Assembly (NCBI GenBank): GCA_029289265.1
Contig: JARFTX010000008.1
Coordinates: forward strand, 1-64,000
DNA length: 64,000 nucleotides
Direction of reading: 5' to 3'
From: Gammaproteobacteria bacterium
Lineage (GTDB): Bacteria > Pseudomonadota > Gammaproteobacteria > Burkholderiales > Rhodocyclaceae
The notes under the pieces were generated by a model. That model did not search any database. It saw only the letters and a list, made by a program, of their open reading frames with translations, and was not told where the DNA came from. The position numbers and the translations under genes are program-made. Positions within the stretch are counted from its first letter, which is position 1, and each line of letters begins with the position of its first letter. This document shows positions 57,159 through 64,000 of the stretch, piece after piece.

Positions 57159-57763
57159 TTCTGCTCCTTGTCGACCGAGCCGGTGAACTTGGGCATCGTC
57201 ACTTCTCCTGCGGCGCTAATGCCTTCACGCGCAATGACCTTCTTCAGTGTCAGAAGGAGGATCTTCAGGTCCAGCCAGAATGAATGATTGTCGACGTACC
57301 AAATGTCCAATGTGAACTTCTCTTCCCAACTTAGTGCGTTGCGCCCGTTCACCTGCGCCCATCCAGTGATCCCCGGACGGACTTCGTGTCGCCTGAACTG
57401 GCGGGAGTCATAGAGGGGAAGGTACTCCATCAGCAGCGGGCGCGGCCCCACCAAACTCATGTCGCCGCGAAGGACGTTCCACAACTCGGGCAACTCGTCG
57501 AGACTCGAGGCCCGGAGGAAAGCACCGAAGGGCGTGATCCGCTCGGCATCAGGGAGTGGCTCACCGCGTGCATCGACCGCATCGCGCATGGTCCGGAACT
57601 TGATCATTTCAAAGGGCTTGCCGTCGAGCCCCGGGCGGGTCTGGCGAAACAGGACGGGCGCCCCGAGATTGCGTCGAACCCGCCACGCGAGAACCGCGAT
57701 CAGCGGCGACAACAGCACCAAGCCCAGCGCCGCGAGCACGATGTCGAAAAGGCGCTTGGTCAT
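57155..57763 (-). CDS. Phosphoglycosyl transferase (PglC-like bacterial sugar transferase)
   Basis: A 202-residue monotopic membrane enzyme that moves a phospho-sugar from UDP-sugar to undecaprenyl phosphate, the first membrane step of glycan assembly. One N-terminal reentrant helix (FDIVLAALGLVLLSPLIAVLAW), the KFRTM segment, the catalytic Asp89-Glu90 pair (SSLDELPELWNVL) and GPRPLL are present. The short length fits the PglC subfamily rather than WbaP. It overlaps neighbours by four bases on each side. Confidence 0.93.
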   Translation of the reverse strand: MTKRLFDIVLAALGLVLLSPLIAVLAWRVRRNLGAPVLFRQTRPGLDGKPFEMIKFRTMRDAVDARGEPLPDAERITPFGAFLRASSLDELPELWNVLRGDMSLVGPRPLLMEYLPLYDSRQFRRHEVRPGITGWAQVNGRNALSWEEKFTLDIWYVDNHSFWLDLKILLLTLKKVIAREGISAAGEVTMPKFTGSVDKEQK

Positions 57764-58875
57764 GCGACACCCATCTCACGCAACAGCATCGCATTCACCT
57801 CATTCACGTCGTATCTCTCGACAGCGATGGCCCGCGAGCGGCGCCCCATTGGTCCGATCAGCTCCGGCTGATCGACAAAGCGTCGCATCGCGGCCTCGAG
57901 CGCGTCGACCGATTTGACCGGGACCAGGAAGCCGTTCTCGCCGTCCACGACGGTCTGGCGACATCCCGGGGCGTCGGTCGTGATTATCGGCCGGCCCATA
58001 GACATCGCCTCGAGCACGGTACGAGGGGTCCCCTCGCGATAGCTGGGCAATACGTAGACGTTGCTGGCGGCAATCACCGCACGCACGTCCTCGAGCCGCC
58101 CGTGAAACTCGACCACCCCCTCGTCGATCCAGCGATCGAGTTCCTGTCGGGTGATTGCGTCGGGATTATCGTCGATCCAGCCGGCGAGTCCGAACACCGC
58201 CTGTGGACAGGAGGCGCGAATACGGCGGGCCGCCGCGACATACTCCCTCACGCCCTTGTCGCCGAGCAGGCGCGCGATCAGCAGAAAACGCACTCCCTCG
58301 GGCAATGGCGCCTCTGCAAAGCGCACCAGGTCTACGCCCGACCCATTCACCACGCGCGATGGCACCTCGGCCGGCAGCAGGCCCGATTGACGAAACAGAG
58401 CCTCATCGTCCGGATTCTGGAAGAACACCTTGTGCGCCCTTCCCAGAGCGGTGCGATACATCTGCATTACGAGCGACCGCAGGGGCCCCCGCCGCGCGCC
58501 GCCTTGAAAGGCAAAGCCAAGACCTGTGATGAGCGCATAGCGAGCCGGCACGTGCGCGACGAATCCTGCGAGCGTGCCGTAGACCACCGGCTTGACGGTG
58601 TAGCCGAGCACCCGGCGCGGCCGGATCCGACGCATCAAGCCGATCAGGTGAAGAAGCAGGCGCAGATCGGCGACGATGTCGGTACCCGTGCGCTCGAGCG
58701 GAATCTCATGGACCGTGACGCCACGCGCCTCGAGATCGTGCCGGATCGGACTGGAAGCCGGGACATCCGGCGCCGCCACATGCACGGCCAGGCCCCTTGC
58801 CAAGCAGGCGTCGATGAGGGCTCCCCTGAAGTTCACGAGTGAATCCGGGAAGCTCGCGACCAGCAATATACTCAC
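57760..58875 (-). CDS. Glycosyltransferase family 4 (GT4) protein
   Basis: A 371-residue GT-B glycosyltransferase. The N-terminal acceptor domain begins ILLVASFPDSLVNFRGALIDACLARG, and the C-terminal nucleotide-sugar domain has FLLIARLLGDKGVREYVAAAR and the EX7E-type motif PSYREGTPRTVLEAMSMGRPIITTD. The start is GTG 58875, overlapping the asnB stop (GTGA), with GAGGAAGAG upstream. It probably adds the second sugar after the PglC-like enzyme, as PglA does. Confidence 0.9.
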   Translation of the reverse strand: MSILLVASFPDSLVNFRGALIDACLARGLAVHVAAPDVPASSPIRHDLEARGVTVHEIPLERTGTDIVADLRLLLHLIGLMRRIRPRRVLGYTVKPVVYGTLAGFVAHVPARYALITGLGFAFQGGARRGPLRSLVMQMYRTALGRAHKVFFQNPDDEALFRQSGLLPAEVPSRVVNGSGVDLVRFAEAPLPEGVRFLLIARLLGDKGVREYVAAARRIRASCPQAVFGLAGWIDDNPDAITRQELDRWIDEGVVEFHGRLEDVRAVIAASNVYVLPSYREGTPRTVLEAMSMGRPIITTDAPGCRQTVVDGENGFLVPVKSVDALEAAMRRFVDQPELIGPMGRRSRAIAVERYDVNEVNAMLLREMGVA

Positions 58876-60830
58876 CGGCGCTCTTCCTCGAGCCATGCCT
58901 GAAACATCAGCACATCCCAAAGATGATGCTGCCAGTTGCGGCGCCCCTCGAGATGCTCCTTCCACATCCTGCGAATCGGCGCCGACCGCAGGAACCCCTC
59001 GTCCTTCAAGCGACGTTCGCCGATCAATTCCTCCGCCCAGTCACGCAGCGGACCCCTCAACCAGCTGTCGATGGGCACGCCGAAGCCCATTTTCGGACGT
59101 TCGATCAGTCCCGCGGGCACGTGGCGATAAAGCACCTGCCGGAGCAGCCACTTCCCTTGCCCATCCCTGATCTTCAATCGCATCGGCATCCTCCACGCCA
59201 GCTCGACCACTCGGTGATCGAGCATGGGCACTCGTGTCTCGAGGCTGTTCGCCATCGCGGCACGGTCGACTTTCACCAGGATGTCGTCGGGCAGATAGGT
59301 CTGCGCATCCATCGCCATCATCCACTGCTCGAAGCCCTGAACCCCGAACGATGAGTCCGTACTCAAGAGGGTCTGCGGCTCGTGCGCATCGATGACGAGG
59401 TCGGCAGGATCGTGCCAGTGGCTGGTCAGGCGGCGGTAAAAAGCCTGCTGGTGATCGACCATAAGCACGTCGGACAACTTGTGAGCCTTGTCCCCGGGCA
59501 TGGCCAGCCTGAAGCGAGATGGCAGCGCCGGCGAGATGCTGCGAAACAAGCCGTCCCATGCTGCCGGCGACAGCGCACGCAGCGCCCGGGCTGCGGCGTG
59601 GCGGACCGGGCGAGGCCACTTCTGCGCACGCTGCCACACCTTGCAGGCGGTCAAGTAGCGATTGTACCCGCCGAACAGTTCGTCCCCGCCATCCCCACTC
59701 AGCGCGACCGTGACGCGCTGCCTCGCCAGGCGGCTCACCAGGAAGGTGGGGATTTGCGAACTGTCGCTGAACGGCTCACAGTAAATCGAGGGGAGTTCCG
59801 GGATCACGGCCAGTGCGTCGGCGGGGCGCACGTACAGCTCGCAATGCTCGGTGCCCAGGTGTTTCGCAACGGCCCTGGCATGCACCGCCTCGTCGTAACC
59901 CCCTTCGTCGAAGCCGATCGTGAACGTCTTGACGGCACCCGGGCTCCGCGACTGCATCAGGGCCACAACGGTGCTGCTGTCGACGCCTCCGCTCAGAAAG
60001 GCGCCCAAAGGCACGTCGGAGAGCATTTGGTCGCCAATGCTGCGCGCGAGCTGTTGCTCCAGCAGGTCGATCGCCTCCGTGTCGCTTCCGGTGAAGGGGT
60101 TGGCCCGGCCCTCTTCGACGACTGCGCTCAACCTCCAGTAGGGTGACGCCTCGACCGCTCTTGCACGGACCGGATCGTATAGCGGCAGCGATACGATGTG
60201 ACCGGGGCGGAGCTTGCAGATGCCCCGGTAGATCGAGAAGGGCGCGGGGATGCAGTTGTGGCGCAGCAGCAGGGTCAGCGCGTCACGGTCGACCTCCCGT
60301 CGGAAGTCGGGGTGGCACCGAAACGCCTTGAGCTCGGACGCAAAGAGCAGGGTCTGTCCCTGCCACCCATAGTAGAGCGGCTTCTCGCCGATGCGGTCGC
60401 GGGCGAGCGTCAGCACCTTGCGCTCCCGATCCCAGAGCGCGAGGGCGAACATGCCGACAGCAGAATTCAACGTCTGCTCGACGCCCCAGTCGGCAACGCA
60501 CGCAAGCAGCGTCTCGGTATCGGCGTGACCACGCCAGCGCCCGGAATCCTTGCCGCCGTCGAGCTGCCTGCGCAACTCGAGATGGTTGTAGATCTCGCCG
60601 TTGAACACCAGGACGAATCGCTCGCAGGGCGAGATCATGGGTTGGTGACCCGCCTCGGACAGTTCGAGCACCGCGAGGCGCCGGTGCCCCAGCACGAGTC
60701 CAAACGCATCGTCGGCCCAGTAACCGCAACTGTCCGGTCCGCGATGCACGATGCTGTCGGCCATCCGGACGATCGTATCCCTCGAAGACGATCGCCCACC
60801 GGGGCTGAAGAATCCGACGAATCCGCACAT
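58872..60830 (-). CDS. asnB: Glutamine-hydrolysing asparagine synthetase family protein
   Basis: A 652-residue protein with an N-terminal class II glutaminase domain (nucleophile Cys2 in MCGFVGFF) and a C-terminal synthetase domain with the PP-loop SGGVDS at 280-285. In polysaccharide clusters such enzymes often amidate a sugar carboxylate such as a uronate, rather than making asparagine. The GT4 gene follows with a four-base overlap. The start shares a base with the upstream stop (TGATG). Whether this one makes Asn or modifies a sugar cannot be told from sequence. Confidence 0.92.
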   Translation of the reverse strand: MCGFVGFFSPGGRSSSRDTIVRMADSIVHRGPDSCGYWADDAFGLVLGHRRLAVLELSEAGHQPMISPCERFVLVFNGEIYNHLELRRQLDGGKDSGRWRGHADTETLLACVADWGVEQTLNSAVGMFALALWDRERKVLTLARDRIGEKPLYYGWQGQTLLFASELKAFRCHPDFRREVDRDALTLLLRHNCIPAPFSIYRGICKLRPGHIVSLPLYDPVRARAVEASPYWRLSAVVEEGRANPFTGSDTEAIDLLEQQLARSIGDQMLSDVPLGAFLSGGVDSSTVVALMQSRSPGAVKTFTIGFDEGGYDEAVHARAVAKHLGTEHCELYVRPADALAVIPELPSIYCEPFSDSSQIPTFLVSRLARQRVTVALSGDGGDELFGGYNRYLTACKVWQRAQKWPRPVRHAAARALRALSPAAWDGLFRSISPALPSRFRLAMPGDKAHKLSDVLMVDHQQAFYRRLTSHWHDPADLVIDAHEPQTLLSTDSSFGVQGFEQWMMAMDAQTYLPDDILVKVDRAAMANSLETRVPMLDHRVVELAWRMPMRLKIRDGQGKWLLRQVLYRHVPAGLIERPKMGFGVPIDSWLRGPLRDWAEELIGERRLKDEGFLRSAPIRRMWKEHLEGRRNWQHHLWDVLMFQAWLEEERR

Positions 60831-62053
60831 CAACGAAGCTCCCCGCGACCACTTCGGTGCAGCGCGTTCAACGCGGCACCACCCGTTCCCACGCCTGCCC
60901 GCTCTCGGTCTGCAAGACCGCGCCTGAGTTCGGCACTCAGAATCAGGCCGAAAATCCACCACAGCCAGAACACGGGCTGCCGCCCATAGAAGTGAAACGA
61001 CATCAGGCACAACAGCGCGACGAACAAGCAGGCGACGACCCAGTCGGTGCGCTTCAGCGCCACCAGGCATGCATGGGCCATGAACAGGGTCAGCGGCGCG
61101 ACGCCGAAAAGTCCGTAGGCCGCAAGCCAGTCGATCAGGAAGTTGTGCGCCTCCAGGCCCTCGAACGCCCCACGCAATCCGCTGTAGTGGCCGGGTCCGT
61201 TCCCGAACCAGGGACTCTCCAGCCACGCGGCCAACCCGTGCCCCCAAAGGGCCAGTCTTATTGCCCCCTGCTCCGCCTGGCTACCGGGGAAAGCGCCCTC
61301 GTAAAGCAGGAATACCAGCGGAATCGCTGCGATGGCAAAGGCACCGCCCAGAAATGCTCTCGTGGCGGCGAATTCAAGCGTAAAGAGCGGACGACCAGAG
61401 AGTCGCCCGCCTACCATGAGCATCAACAACCCAGCCCCAAGCCACGCCACGAGCAGCCCCTTCCCCACAATGAACAGGTTCAGCAGCACCGCTGCAGCAA
61501 TCTCCGCCCACATTGCACCCTGGCTCTTCCTGCCTGACGCATGCGCCAGCGCGGCGAAGAACGGGACGGGAAGCAGGTAGAGGGCGAGTTGGTTGGGGTT
61601 CTGGGAAAGAGCCGAGAACCTCGCGTCGTAACCATCGTCGACGATCCACGCGGGAAGCCCGAGGGTCTCGTGCCAGATCAGCAGCCCCCAGCAGATCAGA
61701 AGCGCGAGGCGCGAGTAACTTGCAGCGAGATCGACTGCACGCTTCCCGTCCAACAACAGGTAGCACCCGACGGCCAGGACGATCGCCGCAGGGACAGCTA
61801 TCGCAGTCTGTAGCCCCTCGCGCAACATTTGATCGTCGCTTGCAAGCACCTGCAACGCGGTACTCGCCAGCACACTCGCCAGGAGCCCCATCAGGAGCAC
61901 CAAGCTCGCCGAGCTCCTGGAAGCCCTCCGCGATGCCGTAATCGCAACAGACATGGCGAACGCCAGGATCGAGAGCTCGCTCAGGCGCGCGCCTCCGACG
62001 CTCACAGCCGTTGCGCTGCTGAGAAACAGGAAGGCAGCCTGAATGCTTGGCGA
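60830..62053 (-). CDS. O-antigen ligase / Wzy-type polymerase family membrane protein
   Basis: A membrane protein of about 407 residues with roughly ten helices and a large periplasmic loop containing LPVPFFAALAHASGRK and the WHETLGL and GPGHYSGLRG segments typical of the Wzy_C (RfaL/WaaL) family. It may ligate the finished chain to lipid A-core or polymerise repeat units. I prefer TTG at 62053, since AGGAGAG lies eight bases upstream; a GTG at 62083 would add ten residues and overlap the flippase gene by 14. Confidence 0.82.
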   Translation of the reverse strand, partial: SPSIQAAFLFLSSATAVSVGGARLSELSILAFAMSVAITASRRASRSSASLVLLMGLLASVLASTALQVLASDDQMLREGLQTAIAVPAAIVLAVGCYLLLDGKRAVDLAASYSRLALLICWGLLIWHETLGLPAWIVDDGYDARFSALSQNPNQLALYLLPVPFFAALAHASGRKSQGAMWAEIAAAVLLNLFIVGKGLLVAWLGAGLLMLMVGGRLSGRPLFTLEFAATRAFLGGAFAIAAIPLVFLLYEGAFPGSQAEQGAIRLALWGHGLAAWLESPWFGNGPGHYSGLRGAFEGLEAHNFLIDWLAAYGLFGVAPLTLFMAHACLVALKRTDWVVACLFVALLCLMSFHFYGRQPVFWLWWIFGLILSAELRRGLADRERAGVGTGGAALNALHRSGRGELR

Positions 62054-62069
62054 CAAGGCGTGCTCTCTC

Positions 62070-63452
62070 CTAGGCGAATCCACCGGCGAATCCGATCAAC
62101 AGCCCGGCGGCGCCCGCAACCCCGAGCATGGCGGCCCAAGCCGTCGCTCGTTGGCCGGCCGACGCGCCAAAGATCCGCAGCAGCCTGTCATCTACCGTCA
62201 AGGCGAACACCAGGCCGGCGCCCAGCCACGCCACGCCGACGGATGCCGTGAAGGACACGAACTGTGCCGAGATCAGGAACAGGGCAAGCATCACAATGGC
62301 AAAGCCCGCCGCCATGCTTACCGGCACCGTCGGCCGATCGAACGCCTGCAGGCACTCCAGGCCGAAGCGCGAATGCGCGTTCATGGCCACACCCGCCACG
62401 ACGAGGAGGAACAACCACTCGGAACCCCTCAGCGCCGGAAATACCACCTCGAACACATACCCCACGATCAGCCAGGCTCCTGCCGCGACGGCCAGATAGG
62501 CGATCCAACTGATGCGTAGCGCCCGCGCAATCCGTTCGAGTGTGCGCGCGTTGCGTTCCATGCCCTTGAGCCGGGGATAGATGATCAGCGGAAAGATCGA
62601 CGTCACGAACCAGAGCTTCGAGGCGAGATCGAACGTCGCCCGATACTGACCATAATGAAACTCACCGAACAGCACGGCAATTGCAAGTGCGGTCCCTTCG
62701 GTGCCCAGGACGAGAAACGCGGTGATCGAACCGTAGCGCCCGAATGCGCTCAAGATTTCCCGCAGGCGACTGGGCGCGGCGGCGCCGGCGTCGGTCTGCC
62801 GATGTCTGACGAGGACGTAGAGCACGAGCCCATCGACGACGCGCCGCAATGGCACCAACGCTAGGTAGGCCGGGCCGAGACTTTCCAGGTTTGCCAACAA
62901 CAGGATCGTCGAGTATCGGGTGAGATTCTGAACCAGGATCATGCCCGCGATCCGGCCACTCTGGCGCTGCAGCGTGAGTTCGACGCAATAACGGGTTATC
63001 GGTATGCCCAGTACGTAGTCGAGAACGCCTGCGGTCACCGCCACGAACACGAACCACGGCCCGACCTCGAAGTCGAGCACGGACCCCGCCAGGACGATCG
63101 CACCGGCCAGCCCGAGCGCGATCGCGACACCGGCCCAGGCGAGAAACAGTCCGTCCGGCGACGTTCGCTGCGGCGATACCGAGAGGTCGACCGCTCTGCG
63201 CACGACCGCCGCCTCGAAGACCTGCAGCACGGAAAAGGCGAGCAGGTACAGGGAAAGCAGCGCATACCCCTCGAAGCCAGCCGTGCCCGTCACGACCTTC
63301 AGGAGCAGCAGATGGCCCAGCGCTCCGACCGCGTTCGAAAGGTAGACTGCACCCACGCCTAGCGCCCGGGACAAGGGTCTGCTCCTTTCCGTTCCAGAAG
63401 GCACCGATCTCCGCGATGCGCCAAGGGCGGCAAGCCCCCGCGTCGGAACCAT
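62070..63452 (-). CDS. Wzx-type oligosaccharide flippase
   Basis: A 460-residue MOP-superfamily exporter with about twelve or more membrane helices (YLSNAVGALGHLLLLKVVTG; WFVTSIFPLIIYPRLKGMERN). Such proteins move undecaprenyl-linked sugars across the inner membrane. I start at ATG 63452, with GGGAG ten bases upstream; a TTG 15 codons earlier would overlap the methyltransferase gene. It lies between the partial methyltransferase and the ligase-like gene, fitting a Wzx/Wzy pathway. Confidence 0.82.
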   Translation of the reverse strand: MVPTRGLAALGASRRSVPSGTERSRPLSRALGVGAVYLSNAVGALGHLLLLKVVTGTAGFEGYALLSLYLLAFSVLQVFEAAVVRRAVDLSVSPQRTSPDGLFLAWAGVAIALGLAGAIVLAGSVLDFEVGPWFVFVAVTAGVLDYVLGIPITRYCVELTLQRQSGRIAGMILVQNLTRYSTILLLANLESLGPAYLALVPLRRVVDGLVLYVLVRHRQTDAGAAAPSRLREILSAFGRYGSITAFLVLGTEGTALAIAVLFGEFHYGQYRATFDLASKLWFVTSIFPLIIYPRLKGMERNARTLERIARALRISWIAYLAVAAGAWLIVGYVFEVVFPALRGSEWLFLLVVAGVAMNAHSRFGLECLQAFDRPTVPVSMAAGFAIVMLALFLISAQFVSFTASVGVAWLGAGLVFALTVDDRLLRIFGASAGQRATAWAAMLGVAGAAGLLIGFAGGFA

Positions 63453-63474
63453 CCGTCCCGCGCTCCCATGCAGT

Positions 63475-64000
63475 TCAATCGCGCGATTTCGTCGCAACGC
63501 ACATCAGGTAAGGTGACGTCATGGCGTTCGGCGGAACACCGAATCCCCGCTCCTCGATCCACTGGTACCCTTGGGTGAGCGTGCCGACTCCGCGTCTTGC
63601 CCAGCGCCGCCACAGCACCGGCTCGTAGCGCGAAACATCGTAGACACCAGGCAGGCCAAACAGATGTTCGGCGTGGAGCAGTGTCAGGCCTGCCGCCTCG
63701 TGCGCGCGAGTCAAGTCGCCCAGGGTTAGCGCGACATGCATGTCGAACACACGCTTGTCGTAGAGGCGATAAAGCCAACCGTAAAGCCCCGCCATGTTCG
63801 GAACGGTGGTTAAGACCACCCCGTCGAGTCTCACAAACCGCGCAATCGCAGCCACTGCCGCCGCCGTATCCTGAAAATGCTCCACCAGGCCGAAGGACGC
63901 GGCGATATCGAATTTTTCAGCCAGTTCAGCAGGAGGATCGAACATGTCCCCCTCATAAATGCGGCCATCCACGCCGGCTTCGGCAAGTACCTCGCGCGCG
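63475..64000 (-). CDS. SAM-dependent methyltransferase (partial, window edge)
   Basis: The C-terminal 175 or so residues of a class I methyltransferase; the reading frame stays open to base 64000, so the N-terminus lies outside. KFDIAASFGLVEHFQD is the post-SAM-binding motif and VLTTVPNMAGLYG is typical of the methyltransferase_11/23 group. In this setting it probably methylates a sugar or lipid-linked saccharide. The stop lies 22 bases before the flippase ATG. Confidence 0.85.
   Translation of the reverse strand, partial: AREVLAEAGVDGRIYEGDMFDPPAELAEKFDIAASFGLVEHFQDTAAAVAAIARFVRLDGVVLTTVPNMAGLYGWLYRLYDKRVFDMHVALTLGDLTRAHEAAGLTLLHAEHLFGLPGVYDVSRYEPVLWRRWARRGVGTLTQGYQWIEERGFGVPPNAMTSPYLMCVATKSRD

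Overview
This is 64 kb of GC-rich chromosomal DNA with dense, mostly leftward-transcribed genes. Its synteny is typical of a betaproteobacterium: the blocks mlaFEDACB-yadGH-bolA-murA-hisGD..., hisBHAFIE-HIT-tatABC, kdsD-kdsC-lptC-lptA and miaB-phoH-ybeY-corC-lnt-glyQ-glyS-gmhB-plsC. Protein style, short-form HisG and a phasin gene suggest Rhodocyclales (a Thauera/Azoarcus-like organism). That placement is inference from gene content, not from a marker gene.

Layout. Bases 1-2172 are one end of an integrative element, with a LysR-type effector-domain protein and a P4-type tyrosine integrase. It abuts the first nine codons of trpG, so the chromosomal trpG reading frame is cut immediately after its start. 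Next on the same strand are a BKACE (beta-keto acid cleavage) enzyme, a class III aminotransferase, trpE, gph and rpe. Then come an orphan GAF-GspE/PulE ATPase, a metallo-beta-lactamase hydrolase, an FHA protein, a PP2C phosphatase and an ornithine-cyclodeaminase-like enzyme (7.6-13.5 kb). sucCD ends at a strong terminator. A DUF2889 protein and a divergent FimV-like protein follow, then Nif3 and a DegS-like protease facing tatABC. Positions 21.2-30.0 kb hold histidine biosynthesis, with hisC turned around inside the cluster. rnk lies alone on the plus strand between hisG and murA. The Mla phospholipid-transport operon follows at 34-37.7 kb, diverging from the KDO/Lpt genes (37.9-40.5 kb). An enoyl-CoA hydratase and a phasin with a textbook promoter and terminator come next. 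The leftward block plsC to miaB (42.3-52.1 kb) is bounded by an elongator tRNA-Met. From apaH (52.3 kb) to the right edge lies a surface-polysaccharide locus: dehydratase, aminotransferase, acetyltransferase, phosphoglycosyl transferase, glycosyltransferase, AsnB, polymerase/ligase, flippase and a methyltransferase cut by the window edge.

How the genes fit together. Much of the window serves the envelope: KDO and LPS transport, Mla retrograde lipid transport, Lnt, Tat export, MurA, PlsC, GmhB, and polysaccharide made from a probable bacillosamine-type UDP-sugar. The remainder is housekeeping biosynthesis (Trp, His, TCA cycle, tRNA charging and modification). The most unusual features are the integration into the conserved 5' end of trpG, the inversion of hisC, and the hairpin terminator in front of rnk.
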